A stretch of DNA of 64,000 bases from Fallopia convolvulus (Eukaryota > Streptophyta > Magnoliopsida > Caryophyllales > Polygonaceae), in contig OZ024726.1 in the NCBI GenBank assembly GCA_964016875.1, forward strand, positions 29,997,503 to 30,061,502. The letters are read 5' to 3'. Of this stretch, positions 1-11,796 are shown piece after piece; positions within the stretch are counted from its first letter, which is position 1; every line of letters begins with the position of its first letter. Below the pieces are notes generated by a model. It was not told where the DNA came from, did not search any database, and worked only from the letters and a program-made list of their open reading frames with translations. Made by a program: the position numbers and the translations under genes.

Positions 1-2
1 AG

Positions 3-1046
3 AGAGTCCCTCCCCATCCGACTCAGATTCTTCACGTCTCTGATTCGGAACGGACTCCTTCCCCCGCCTCCAAGAAGGAGAAGACGGCTCCAACGGGCAA
101 GAAGTACAACCTCCGATCCACCACCACCACATCGAAGAAAACGGTGGTCGAAGAGTCTGCTGAGGAAAAAGATCCAGAAGAAGTCGAAGAAGAGACTGGT
201 TTTGATCCTGAGGAGGTGGAGTTTGAGGAAAAGATGGAATCTAGTGGTGAGGGTGAAGATGAAGAAGATGAGGAACTTGAGGAGGAGGTTGAAAAAGACC
301 TCAAGTCTGCTAAGGCAAAACAGAAATTGCCAATGGAACCGGAAGGTACTTCTAAGAAGAGTTCGAAGAAGGTGATCGCTCCTCTGGTGCTCGACGACGA
401 GTTTCTGAAAGAGCATGACTTGGATGAGTTCTGGGAACTACTCAAGTTCCAATCCCGTGAAAAGATTTAAGCTTCAAAGGTCAAGGTAGATGTGTCTGTC
501 CTTGTTGATTTCTTTTCAAACTATCAACTCGCGAATCTCTCAAGTGGTCCCTTGGGTTTTTCTACTGTTGGAGAATCCGAAATCTCTTCCTCTCTGGGGT
601 CTGTTACAAAGGTTATGGGGGTACCTAGTGAAGGATATGGGGAGTTGCATACTTCTAACAACTGGCCAAAGAACAAGAATCAACTCATCAAGCGCATTAT
701 GGGGAAGGTGTTTGGTGATGGTCCTTAATCTACTAGTGACCTTGGTTACACTACAAGAATTGCACATCAGTTTCTGATCAAGGTTGTTGTACACAGGCTG
801 GAGAGGAGGAATAATCTCACCATCAATGACATGATTCTGCTAGATAAGTTCATGAGGAGGGAAAGAATCACTCTTCTAGAGATTAGGATGAGGCACATGG
901 CAAAGAGTGTAGGGAAGATTCATGGGTTGCATTATCCTCAGTTTGTTAAGGCAATTCTGAAGGAAAAGAAGGTCTACTCACCTTCACACGAGGAGTTCTT
1001 TGGATTACCCCTGGATATGTGCAATATCTCAAAGATGAATTACTAG
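3..1046 (+). pseudogene. decayed envelope-like ORF of the Copia element, open at left edge
   Basis: One reading frame runs through the segment and is interrupted by two in-frame TAA stops (468-470 and 726-728). The N-terminal part is lysine/serine rich (KKYNLR near 90-107). A glutamate-rich stretch of about 60 residues follows at roughly 140-310, then a globular part with FWELLKF and, after the second stop, INDMILLDKFMRRE and GLHYPQFVKAIL. The sequence ends near 1046 with a stop. The second part resembles the 'putative plant transposon protein' region found in envelope-like ORFs of Sirevirus and Athila elements; I recognise the style rather than a specific family member. With two stops it is not functional as it stands. 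Confidence 0.5.
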
Positions 1047-1661
1047 GATGAATTACAGTTGCAAAGAAAATTGCTCAGATGGACGTTGGGAGTTCTTCGT
1101 CGAGTGGGAGTGTTAATGCCAAGATGTTGATCGAGCTTCAAAAGATTTCCTCTTAATTAAGTACCATCATTGGGTACTTGGCTAAGAGAACCATGATGTG
1201 GACCATGATGTGGACCCTTCTCTTGTTCCCTAGCCTATCTATCCCCCACTTAAATTTTTAAGTTGTTCTCTTGGATGTTAAGACTTTTATGTTTTTTTTT
1301 TGTTTTCTCTGGCTGTGATTTCCATGACAATTATCTATGAATTAATTATCTTTTGCTTATGAATGGTTTGAGTTTTAATTAAATTTGTTCATTTGCTCTA
1401 CATGGTGATTGATGATTGTTAACCTTTTGATGATGCCAAAAGGATGAAGTTAGGAAAAATGCAGAGATGCGTTCTATCCTGGAAATACAAAGGGAACTTT
1501 GGCTAAGGGGGAATATGTTGTTACCTCTGATGAGTAGGAACAACATTGCATCTGTTAAGGGGGAACCACAAGAAATTTTTATTTTCAAAATCTATATTTT
1601 TGTTGGTTTCTAGATGTGCATTTTGGTATAGGTTTGTCATCATAAAAAAGGGGGAAATTAT

Positions 1662-2542
1662 TGGAATAATCGTTATTCCACGATTTCTCTTAGTTTTGAT
1701 GATAACAAACTTAGTTGGTATAACTTGCTTCTACATGTAAGTGTTTTAGGAAAACAGGTACATTGTCATAAATGACAGAACATTGTGAGGAACAATGGAG
1801 GTAACGAGTGACGGATTTAGGAAGCGCTTCTCAAAAGGACGCGACTTTCTATTAATAGCAGGTTAGCAGATCTTTTGCGAGCAATCTTCTACGAAGATAC
1901 GACAGTTGTAGGCGGTTGCTTGAGAAGATTAAAGAACGATAAGATCAATCATACACGATCTTATCTAGGAAATCCGAGATCATTTGCTTTTGGCAAGAAT
2001 CGGCATGGTCGAGGATCCAAATCACAAATAATACTTTCTCCTATTTGTGTGGGATTTGTTAAGTGTAAAATCTGCGTAATTAGGCAAGAATTACGTATGA
2101 GATCAAACTTGACATTTCTTATAAATAGCTAGGTTATAGCTAGGGTTAAAGTGTGGTTGATTAACACGAACTCGAGAAGAGAGCTTTTGGAGTGTTCGAG
2201 TGTGTGTGACTTTTTGCAGTGAAGAATCCACAAGTGAGTGAGTACTTAGGTCAATAGTTTCCTTCCATTTAGGTTTACGCTTAGGGTTGTAGAAGTCTAG
2301 TTGGTTGATGCCTTAGTTACCAGGGAACTTGACTTGCCTTGTAATCGTTGAAACTTAATAAAAGTATTCTATTGAAAATCCTCTAAGAAGGAGACTCATG
2401 GGTAGAGGTTTTTTCTTTCTACGACTTGTTGGTCGGACAGAAAGTTTTCCTCTCTAATTACTGTGTTCCTCATTGTTTATTTTCGCTGCCCAGGGAACAT
2501 TGCTAGTTCCCTGAATTGTTACTAACGCTTCACAATCTAACA
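1662..2542 (+). repeat. 3' LTR of the Copia element
   Basis: It follows a polypurine tract. It begins with the perfect inverted repeat TGGAATAATCGTTATTCCA (1662-1680) and ends in CTAACA, giving a TG...CA terminus pair and a length of about 881 bp. It contains a candidate polyadenylation signal AATAAAAG near 2358. Boundaries are inferred because the 5' partner LTR is not in the window. Confidence 0.55.
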
Positions 2543-4162
2543 CTCTCCTTGGATTAATCTTTCCTTATCATCATCCTTGTCCAAATTACTCATAAATCCA
2601 TCTTAGGAATATCTTTTCTTCAACTAGTGATAACCTATCTCAAATCCACTTCTGAAAATACCATGGCCCAATGCAATTGGTCCAACAAGCCATCATTATA
2701 GGACAAGGAGTTCTTAATCATAATAATCACTTAGTTCAATTCTCAGTAATCAACACACAATCATAGGAAAATATCCTTCCTCGAGATTATATGATTCGAA
2801 ACTTCTGATATTGGTCTCATCCCTATCTCCAGTTCACTATTATAATCTATCCCACTCTAATGTGGTGGTCCTGAAAGCTAATCTCGGAATAACATTCACT
2901 ACTTACAAACATCAGGTATATTCTAGATGTGTAGTCTTTCCTTGTCCTTTTGAAAGACAGATTACTAGTACCCCACATATCCATCACTACACAACTTGGC
3001 AGTCTTTTGCACACTCATTACTAGCCTAGCTCCTTTGACTCTACTTCTTTGACATACAATCAACTAACCTTGATCTCGGTTGCCTCTACAATTCCCCAAA
3101 CTAACCTAGATGCCCCGCAATAACATTCTAATTAGGCACAACTCTCATGCCCCTAAAATCTAGAAGAAATTCCATCTAGATGGCTCGAATAACGTCAGCA
3201 ATATCTAGTGATACTTCAAACTATGGCGCCACTACCGGTCCATAAACTCTTCCTCCAATAGAAGCATCTTTATCCTAGAGTCTTACATCTTCCACTCCCC
3301 AAATATGCACACTCAATGTCATTCATTTATTGACATATCTATAATGTTGTCTCAACTTGTTAGTTACCCTCTTTTGCAAAGATGTTTCCAATGCTAGTTC
3401 ATGCCCTAGACCATACTAAGTCCTTCCTCTTCTACCTTTCCTTAAATGACTTTGCATTTTATGACATCAAAGTTGACACTCACATTATCTCAATCATATT
3501 GTCCATGTATGCAATCACTACATAGCTTAGCCTTATCAAGTCTTTGACCTAATCATATTTCATACTTCATATTCTTCCACTCTGCATTCTCAGTTCATTT
3601 CCTAAAACAATGCTCAAGTTTTCTCAAGTCGGACAGCATTCATCTTCAATCATCATTCTTAACTCAAATACGACCACCTCCATCTTGAATATTAAGTGCT
3701 TAAGTAGAATTCGCTCTGGAATTATCTTACCCTCATGTTTTAACCACTTCTTTTACCTTTTACACTAGGTTCAATAAATGGATCACCCATAAGACCAATA
3801 CCAAATATTCATTAGAAAACATACCACCAACATATTACTCTTCTTGAACAGAAACATTTTGTGGTTCTCTAACAACAGGAATCCCTCTTTTATCCTCATC
3901 TTTATCCGCTTCAACTGTAGTCTATGGAGCTATCTCCAAATGAAACTCTTAGAATCTACTTTTAACTAAAGTTAGCAACTTAACTTACTATTATACATGA
4001 GTTCCTCGAATGATGGCAGCGAAGTCGCGGCGTGTCATTTATACACGTGGATGCAATATGACTAACCATTAGAAAACATTAAAATCACTCGCTAGTTTTT
4101 ATTTTAAGTTGCACCTCGAGTACTCTTGTTGGTCAGTTCGACGTGCCCTTGTTATCAACCTC
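2543..4162 (-). mobile_element. degenerate internal region of a Ty3/Gypsy element
   Basis: This stretch lies downstream, on the minus strand, of a tRNA-Met primer site and an LTR, so it should be the gag-pol side of that element. No open frame above 80 codons survives. On the minus strand near 2580-2640 a broken reading resembles the reverse-transcriptase block DLR..YH...DIPK. That block lies only about 1.5 kb from the primer site, so much of gag/protease appears deleted. Confidence 0.45.
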
Positions 4163-4174
4163 GCTCTGATACCA
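4163..4174 (-). other. primer binding site, initiator tRNA-Met type
   Basis: On the minus strand the bases read TGGTATCAGAGC, the classic 12-base complement of the 3' end of initiator tRNA-Met used by plant Gypsy and Copia elements. It is three bases downstream (minus strand) of the LTR end GGTGTTACA, exactly where a primer site belongs. Confidence 0.85.
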
Positions 4175-4177
4175 ATT

Positions 4178-5940
4178 TGTAACACCCCGACTTTATACCG
4201 GGGTACTACTCGGTAGTAGATCACACATGGGTCCACATGAGCTAACCTAACAACGAGTTCACTCAAATCTTACAACTCGGGCACGACGAGAAAATACAAA
4301 GAAAACATCCAACCTGTATTTATAAAACCAAAGTATGGAAAACATGCATGAATTCCCAATTGACATAAACTACAACACCACTTGTGAACACTTTATTGAC
4401 ATCATACTACCCTTTCCTTAACAAAACATTATACAAGATAAGTAACCACCATTTCACCAACCCTACCCAATCCTAATGACACTGCCTTCAAAAATTTGTA
4501 CCGTCATTTTGTCGAGGTTCCATCATGGGTCTCTTGTCCTTACCTAAAACTTAAAAAAAAAGTCCCCAAAGGATTAGCTAGCAATTCTAACATGCACCAA
4601 ATGGTAAACAAAATATCAGCAACAAAATCAGTTTATTAAATTATATAATAAGAATAATAATAGAACAATTCACATATAGTATAATCACAACAGTAGACAA
4701 GCACACAACAATACTTACAATCATCAAATACATATAATAATACTTAATGTCATACGACGCGTACTACTAATAGCACATAATTTCACTTTACTATCACCTC
4801 ATTCACTTTTCACCTAAATATCAAATCAACCACAATTCACAATAATTCTTATCTACCAATATTAATTTACATAAAAATCGGGACATTTTTTCAGCCGGAA
4901 ATTCTTATCTACCATATCAATTTACATATTAAGTGGGGCATTCTCCAGCCAGAACGGGGTGTAGTGGTCTGCGGCCTCCACCGTTACTCCGAACCACCCA
5001 GCACCAAAACAATTCACCTTCTTACCCCCGTCCTAGCCGCTACTAGAGCACTTGCCAAAACATTTCTTATAATTTTGAAGGCGCTCTCCCTATCATACAA
5101 CTAAGCTAGGCATGTCTCCCACCTTACCGATCATCCCATATGCTTTATTGTACCGGTAGATGCCAAAGTTTCATAAATCGAGCAAATTACGAAGTATTAA
5201 TCATCTACTAATATATCTTTAAAATATTGTTTTAGTCACACATAGATGTATAATTAGATACAGGGACAAATCCCAAAATAAAGCTCTACACATCATATCT
5301 ACACATCAAAATTGATAACTAAGTAAGTCTAGGCAACTTACCTCTTGATTTGAAATTTCAACTCTTGAATAGAACACGGACTTGTCAGAATGATTTCAAA
5401 GATGAAAGAGTTGTTCCTTTAATGGCTTAAGCACCAAAAGACCATTACTTAGAGAACGGTTTACTCCAACATTCGGAAGGCACGTTGGTGGCTCCAAATC
5501 AAGGCTCCTCACCAAATTTAAGAAGAAGAAAGACAACATGGTTATGGTGGACGAAAATAAAGAGATGAAGAGAAGGAAGAGGGAAAAAATAAGAGGAAGG
5601 GAGGAATGTAAAATATGGAAGAGAGGGGTGGCTTTATATAATAGAGATGGAAGAAGACAAATTCAATTCAGCTTGTATAAGAGATAAAGATGATGGTACA
5701 CAAATCAAAAAGATAAGATAACACAGTACGAATATCTATGCAAACGGATAAGCTCAAAACTTTTAAAAATCTATCTCTAGATAAATTTTAATATATAAAA
5801 TCTTGGTAAAACGAGGTTACCCGAGATTACTTAGTAGCTAATTAATCCCGGCACAAATTTCGATAAACATTAAAATATCAAAATATTCTTGAATATTACA
5901 ATTATTAGGTCGGATACCCGAGAACTTTAAGTCATTGTAA
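4178..5940 (-). repeat. 5' LTR of the Gypsy element, proximal part
   Basis: On the plus strand the LTR starts TGTAACACCCCGAC next to the primer site; on the minus strand this is the LTR 3' end. The LTR is interrupted at 5940 by the Athila insertion and resumes after 14685, shown by the 5-bp direct repeat TGTAA at both sides. The long, TGTAACACCC-bounded LTR and Met primer suggest a Tekay/Del-like lineage. No RT sequence is available to confirm it. Confidence 0.7.
5632..5642 (-). promoter_or_regulatory. candidate TATA box in the Gypsy LTR
   Basis: The minus strand reads TATATAAAGC, upstream of a purine/pyrimidine-skewed stretch. The position and orientation fit transcription of the element toward the primer site at 4163. 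Confidence 0.5.
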
Positions 5941-7393
5941 TGTTGATAGGGATTTACTTAACAACAAATAAATTTGTTGTAAAAACCCCACTGAGTATAG
6001 GGAGGTCAGGATCGTCCACGGGAAGCAAGTTTTGTTTGATTACTAAACTATGAAACAAGGAAACACAGAAACAAAGTTAAACATAAACAACAGAGAAAAC
6101 TAGGCTACGATAGCCTCAATACCGACCTTATCAGGGTCGGTAACGATGTTGGGTTTCGACACGAACAAAGCAATTAAACACGGACAAACAGCAGGCTCGG
6201 TACCGACCTGTAACCCTCGGTAACGAGTCTGAACAGAGTGAAAATGAATGTAATTCAAATGGAGAAAAAGTCTAGGACAAGGGTTTACCACGACATAATC
6301 ATGCATACGAAATAGTGTGAAGGATAAATAACATGCCTTAAGGATAAAGCTTTCAACTTTCTTTGTTTTAAGCAAGCAAATCAATCAATTTTCACAAATC
6401 AATTCACTCTCTACTTATTTTTGAATTCAATGCTCGAAACTTTCGTTATCGAACAATATCAATCATTCAAGGTTACAACTTTCTCTTTCGATCAAGCAAT
6501 AAACTCGAATTACTTCGACTTTCGTCTAAGTATAAGCACAAAACAAGTAGATAAAGAATACAAGGCAATCAAACATTCATCACACACATTCAATCATGCA
6601 TAACTATGCCGGGTTTTCAACCCCGATCCTAGAAAAGCTAACTACTCACTCATGATCGAAACTAAACAAGCAATTAAATTAAAGGGGAACATTGACTAAG
6701 AACTAAACAGAAACTTACTTGAATTAAATATCAAAACTCGTCTTTAAACACAAACTCGAAAACAGAGAAAGACAAGCTCGTTCCTTTCTCTTTCTCGACT
6801 CGTCCTATCGTCCCAAATTGTTCCACCGAAAATTCCCCCCCCCCCCTAACTAGACTTAAAACAGTGTATTTATACTAGGAGAAACTATCTAACAAGATTC
6901 CTAAAAGATATAACTTTCCTAACTAAAAAGATTGCGAGATAAAAGATAGAAAAACTGAAAGTCGGCGCCGCCTACCCACACAGATCACCTCGGTGTCGAC
7001 CTACACAGGGTCGGTAGACTCTTGCTGAACTTCTCAACCAAAACTCTGTTGCATAGCTCGGTACCGACCCTCACAGGTCGGTATCGAGGTCTTTTTTTTA
7101 TTCTTTTGTACACTTTGCATAGCTTCTCTTGGATTTGACAGGATCTTCAAAGCGTATTCTCTCTTCTCTTCTCTTCCACATTCTCCACCATCAACCTCTC
7201 GATCTCAACTCCCTAGAATGCTCCTTTTTGCCTCGAAAACCTACAAAAAACACAAAAACGGAGTAGCTTCCATACTTTTCACAAAATATGTAAACTTATC
7301 CTAAAACACACAAAACAAGCACTAAAACTCAACTAAACTAAACCAAACAACTTAGAAAAACACCTAAAAACTATACTAAAAACATGAACATTA
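5941..7393 (-). repeat. 3' LTR of Athila element 1 (complete)
   Basis: 1453 bp, TG...TA on the plus strand (the terminal CA has mutated to TA; the other LTR has CA). Bases 6987-7393 are repeated at 14272-14680 with a few differences. Near its end (5990-6015) the minus strand carries the block CCGTGGACGATCCTGAC, also found as CCGTGGACGAACCTGAC in the solo LTR near 51659-51675. A TATA-like GTATAAATAC (minus, 6867-6875) is followed by a run of 12 G. Confidence 0.88.
6835..6846 (-). promoter_or_regulatory. G12 homopolymer just downstream of the LTR TATA box
   Basis: The plus strand has 12 consecutive C, so the minus (sense) strand has G12 about 20-30 bases after the TATA-like sequence at 6867-6875, close to where transcription should start. 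Confidence 0.5.
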
Positions 7394-9282
7394 AAATACC
7401 CCATACTTAGACTTGCTTGTCCTCAAGCAATCACTAAATATAAACCAAAACCAATCATTATGCTCATCAAGTAATAGCCCTCATCTAAAAAGCAACTTCA
7501 AAGATAGCAAAAATAGCAAAATGACTCTTAACGTCATCACACATATATAAGCACTAATAGACATAAGCAACCACAATCCAACCTCACCAAGGATAAAGTG
7601 TTTCACTCAACTCTCATGTGTTTGGGCTATAAATTCATCTCTCAACTCAATCTTATATGCAAAAACTCATAGAAATTGGAACTTATATCACCAAACTCTC
7701 CACCAAAGATTTGTCAAAACAAGCAAAAATCATCAAGAGAACTTAGGATCAATGAAATACTTCATAGAAGTTTCCATTCGGCCGGGTTTTAATGGGGCTT
7801 GGTAATGACAATAAGGCGTGGAAAACTTTTGCCTATGTGGTGCTAATAATATCCGGGAATCAAGACTCCTAAAAACTCACACAAATAAAAACTCATCAAA
7901 GAACATACCAAACTCTCTTTTCTTTATACACTTTCTCTTCACTCACCCATTAAATCCTAGAAAGCCTCATAAAAACATAAAGAAACTCTTGGTTTTAAAC
8001 TTTTGAACACCGCACATCTTCTTCCTTATTCCTTCTTTTTTTTCTTTTTCTGCATTTTTTACTCATAGCATGCCTCGGTACCGACCTGAGAGGGTCGGTA
8101 TCGAGCTGTATTTTTCTTCTTCTTTTTCCCTTCGGAAACTTCGGCACCGAGCCCACATAGGTTGGTATCAAACTACAATTCCTTTCTTCCTTTGTGCACT
8201 TTTCTAACCAAGAGATCTTTTTACGCAATTGAAACAAGAGACTTCCAATCTACCCCCCACCCCCCCACCCAAACCTTTATTTTTGAACCAACAAATATCT
8301 TTGCACTCAACAAATAATTCCTCTCCAACTAAGTCCTAATACCCGGATAGGGTCAAGCTTATCTCGTCTAGGGATAATTTTGTGGAGAACAAATAAAAGG
8401 CTTAAGCTCAAATTGGCTATCAAAAACAAGGATAATGTAAGGGTGGATATGGATTAATAGGGCTTATGAAAAATAAGTTCTCTATCATATGACTTTCACA
8501 AGCAATGAACTAAAAATCTCATACAGGTCTTGAGAAAGAGATAACCATCACAATTCCAAGAGATAATATACATAAAGAGAGGAAATCACACATGAAAAAT
8601 CAAGGCTAAAAAGTAAAAAGCTCACAAGGTCAATTTTTGTGTTGGATTGTAACTACTCATGCTAACACTTATACATGCTCAGTTTCATCTTATGCTATTC
8701 CTCTATAAAAAAACAATTTCATCATAAGACTCATGCTATACTATTAAAAACATGCTGAAAGGAATTTACATGGTCATGCAAAGTGAAAACAATCATAAAA
8801 CCATAAGATTAAGGGTACTCGTCTGTTCTAAAATATTTCTTTTGAATTTTTCAAATTTTCCAGTTTTTTTGTGATTTTGATTTTTAAGAAAAAGAACTAA
8901 GACAAGTAAAAACAAACATAAAGGCACACAAGTATTCTTGCCCTACCCCATACTTAAACATTACAGTGTCCCCACTGTAAGAATAAAGCAAAGCATAAGA
9001 AAAGATAAGGAAAAGAAAAAAAACTCATAAAGCAACTGTCGAAGCAAAGGAAACATCCTTGAAAGAGAGATCCTCATTGGTTTGGTGGTGGCAAGTAGTG
9101 CTCAAAATTGCCCATAAACTAATACATCGTCCGCCAGCGTTCTTCATCCACTATTACACACTGCTCCATCGTCCTCCAACGAGCGTCAGCCCTTTGCTGT
9201 CGTGCATCCTCTAGTGCCATGTGAGCTGAATAGACATCCTGCCAATGATTCATCCGTTGGTGGAGCTGAGAATGCTACAAAT
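7394..9282 (-). other. non-coding 3' internal region and purine tract of Athila element 1
   Basis: No credible ORF. Next to the LTR the minus strand reads GAGGACAAGCAAGTC then AGTATGGGGTATTT, the purine-rich priming region that precedes Athila 3' LTRs. Around 8072-8170 there are inverted pairs of the CGGTACCGA motif. The remainder is A-rich without recognisable signals. Confidence 0.6.
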
Positions 9283-10673
9283 TTAGCTGTTGTGCATCTG
9301 GGATGTCAAATCTTGTGCCCACTGAGGAGGGGCATCTGACCTAGAGTAGGTGGTTTGGGGCGGCGACTTGTAATGGTTGTGCTGCTGGAAGTGGTCGTGC
9401 TGGACAAAGGGGGCATAAGGCACTACACTGAATGATGGTGGCTCGGTAGGATGATGAACAGGCGCAGTGTCGAAGTAAAACGCCTCGGTGCTAGAATCGA
9501 AGTACTCGGTACTGAGGCCAGGATGCTCGGTACCGAGGTTGTCGTTCTGTTCAGGGGCGTCGCTACCGAGCTGAGGGTCCTCGGTACCGAGCTCTACCGC
9601 AGAAGTTGGCTCGTCCTCTTCCATAGAAGCCCCCTCACGCTCGTACATCGACTCGAATTCCCGCAATGTCAGCTCGTCTTGAGGCTTCTTGGCCAAGGGG
9701 AATGGTTGAGACGTCCATGCTTCATAACAGTTCGGCACGTGCAACAACTCCAGCTTGTCCCGAGTGATTACCACGGTTTGTCCAAGAACCAAGGTAGTGA
9801 CTCCCCTTGTATGTCTCTGAAAAATGCCTCAAGACAACCAGTACTTCGAGTTCAGCTTCTGGGAACTGTGTGCATTGTAGCGTCAGAGGTCGATGTTGAG
9901 AGCCATTGCCAAGAGGCTCACCAAGTTGCTACAGTAAACCTCTTTTGAAGTGGGCCCGTATTTCTCTACATATTTCAGCCATTCCAACCCCAAGTTCATG
10001 GAGGTGGGGTCCTCAAAGAGAATAGTACGGAGGCATCCTACCTCCGTTCTCGTCAGCCTAGAAAGCTCCTTTTTGGGCCAAATGGTTGCACCCAAAACTC
10101 TGAAAATAATCCTAAAAATAGGGTTGATGACGTGCGCCCCTGGAAGTGCTGGTGCGGTAAGATTAACTTCTCCAGAAATGTAGCTGCAAGTTATGTGACC
10201 TTGAAATCATCTGGAGCCTTGTAATCTCGGGAGTGGTTAGGGAAGTCGAGGATTCGGTTGAACTCTTCCATGTTGAACTCATGATCAGCGTTGCCTAACC
10301 GGAACCTGATCCTTCCTGCAGACGTCTTAGACTTAAAGATGATCCGGAGAGTGGCTATGAACTCTGAAGTGAGAGCCGGATAATGCGGGACGTCTTCCTT
10401 TTTGAGGAGATGTAGCACACCGAGAATAGCGAATGCATGCTTTACGTCCTCATAGATGCCAGAGGACTTTGCACTTGATCTTGAAAACCATCTTGTGAGA
10501 TGGTCCTTTTCGATGACAGAATTGAAGATCATCCGCTGCTCCCTAGTCGACAAGATGACCTTGTCCATTCTCAAAGGAGATGGAGATCTTTCGGTCCTCC
10601 TTTTCTTGCCTGTCCTAGAGTTGGCTCTGCTTGAGCTTTCCATTTTAGTACCTGAAATGCCATAAATAATCAA
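9283..10673 (-). pseudogene. Athila envelope-like ORF (ATHILA ORF-1 type), frameshifted
   Basis: The N-terminal part (10673-10191, 160 codons) starts with a basic stretch (GKKRRTERSPSP) and continues with WFSRSSAKSS, HAFAILGVLHLLKKED and FNMEEFNRILDFP, typical of the ORF-1/envelope-like protein that lies between pol and the 3' LTR in Athila elements. After 10191 the frame is lost and the readable protein continues in another frame: SRLTRTEVGCLRTILFED at about 10050, a stop near 9884, then the C-terminal 169 codons to 9283. The C terminus is acidic and low complexity with repeated LGTE units, which are the in-frame translation of the palindromic DNA motif. The function of these proteins is unknown; this copy is broken. 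Confidence 0.65.
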
Positions 10674-11796
10674 GGTAAAATCAACTCAAACCAACAAGAA
10701 AACCCCATACTTTGCATTTGAAAATAGCCTCGACCCACCTCGGTACCGATCCTTCAGGGTCAGTATCAAGGTCTCTGGGTTCAGGTTTGGTTTTGGCTGA
10801 TCACAGGTCGGTAACGAGCCTAGTGCGAGAACATTACGCATGAATTTCGAATCTCTAACTCCTAATTTTTCGACAATTGGCACAATTCAAGCAAGATTCC
10901 ATGTAAAAACCACACAATCAAGTACTTACAACCCCATACTTACTCAAAGCCCTATCCAATCATGCCGAAAATTGCCAAATTCATGGTGAAATCATACAAT
11001 TCAAGAACAAGTTACTTCATGCTTTTCTATAATCAAAATTCATTGCAAATCAGGCATGAGGAAACGAAAATCATTCAAGATAAAGCACCAATATAAAGGC
11101 AAAGAAGCATGATGGAAATAAAACATACAATCTCAGATCTACACGTAGATCTAGATAAGAAAAACTACCGAATTTCATCATGAATCTTCAAGAAAAGAGT
11201 TTAGGGTTCAAGAAATTATACCGTATACTTGTGAATTTAGAGAACCGAAAATCGAATTGTAAGAGTAACGAGGATGGGGCTCGGTAACGAACAAAACGAT
11301 GGCTTTGCTCGATATCGAATGAAGGCGCGAGATGGGTGGTGAATCGATCGGGTGCGAGGCGTGGAAGAAGGGTGAGTTGGCTAGATCTCGAGAGATTGGT
11401 GAAGTTTGATGTGAGATTTGTGGCTTGAGAGTGTTTTTGAGATTTTAGGTAGAGGCGTCGTGGAAAAGATTGGCAAGGGAAGGAGGAGGTTTTAGGTTAA
11501 GAGCGCTTACCTGCTGCGCACGCGAATTCTAGGTTTTATCGCAGGTCGGTACCGACCCTCACAGCTCGGTAACGAACCTGGCGCGACTCTTTTCCAGCGT
11601 CGTTAACATGCCCAACTTCTATGACATGTTAGCCCAAAAATTTTCTATTCCGCAAACTTCTATTCTACTAAAAAAACTCAAAAGAAAGCTAAGAAAAAGA
11701 ACTACAAAAGGAAAAAGAAAACTAAACTAAACCGGGTTGCCTCCCGTAAGCGCTATTTTTTAACGTCGTAAGCACAACGAACTTTACCTTAGCTAA
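10674..11796 (-). other. spacer of Athila element 1 between pol remnant and envelope-like ORF
   Basis: No ORF of note. It holds palindromic motif pairs at about 10738-10820 and 11540-11580, and the conserved GGGAGGCAACCCGG block (minus) near 11735-11750 followed by the pol-end sequence GACGTTAAAAAA. The spacing shows that the RT-RNase H-integrase segment is absent rather than decayed. Confidence 0.6.

Larger units (their letters stand above)
1..2542 (+). mobile_element. 3' part of a Sirevirus-like Ty1/Copia retrotransposon
   Basis: The right-hand end of a plus-strand Copia element that begins before the window. In order it shows a decayed acidic ORF of envelope-like type, a non-coding stretch of about 600 bp, a purine tract (AAAAAAGGGGGAAA, about 1644-1657), and a terminal repeat starting TG and ending CA. 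A late acidic ORF between pol and the 3' LTR is a known feature of Sireviruses; the family assignment rests on this layout and not on RT sequence, which lies outside the window. The neighbouring Gypsy remnant starts directly after the LTR. Confidence 0.6.

Noticed and set aside
9451..9948. 165-codon plus-strand frame with LGTE repeats
   Set aside because: Antisense of the Athila envelope-like ORF; the repeats come from the palindromic DNA motif. Kept only as a finding about the motif.
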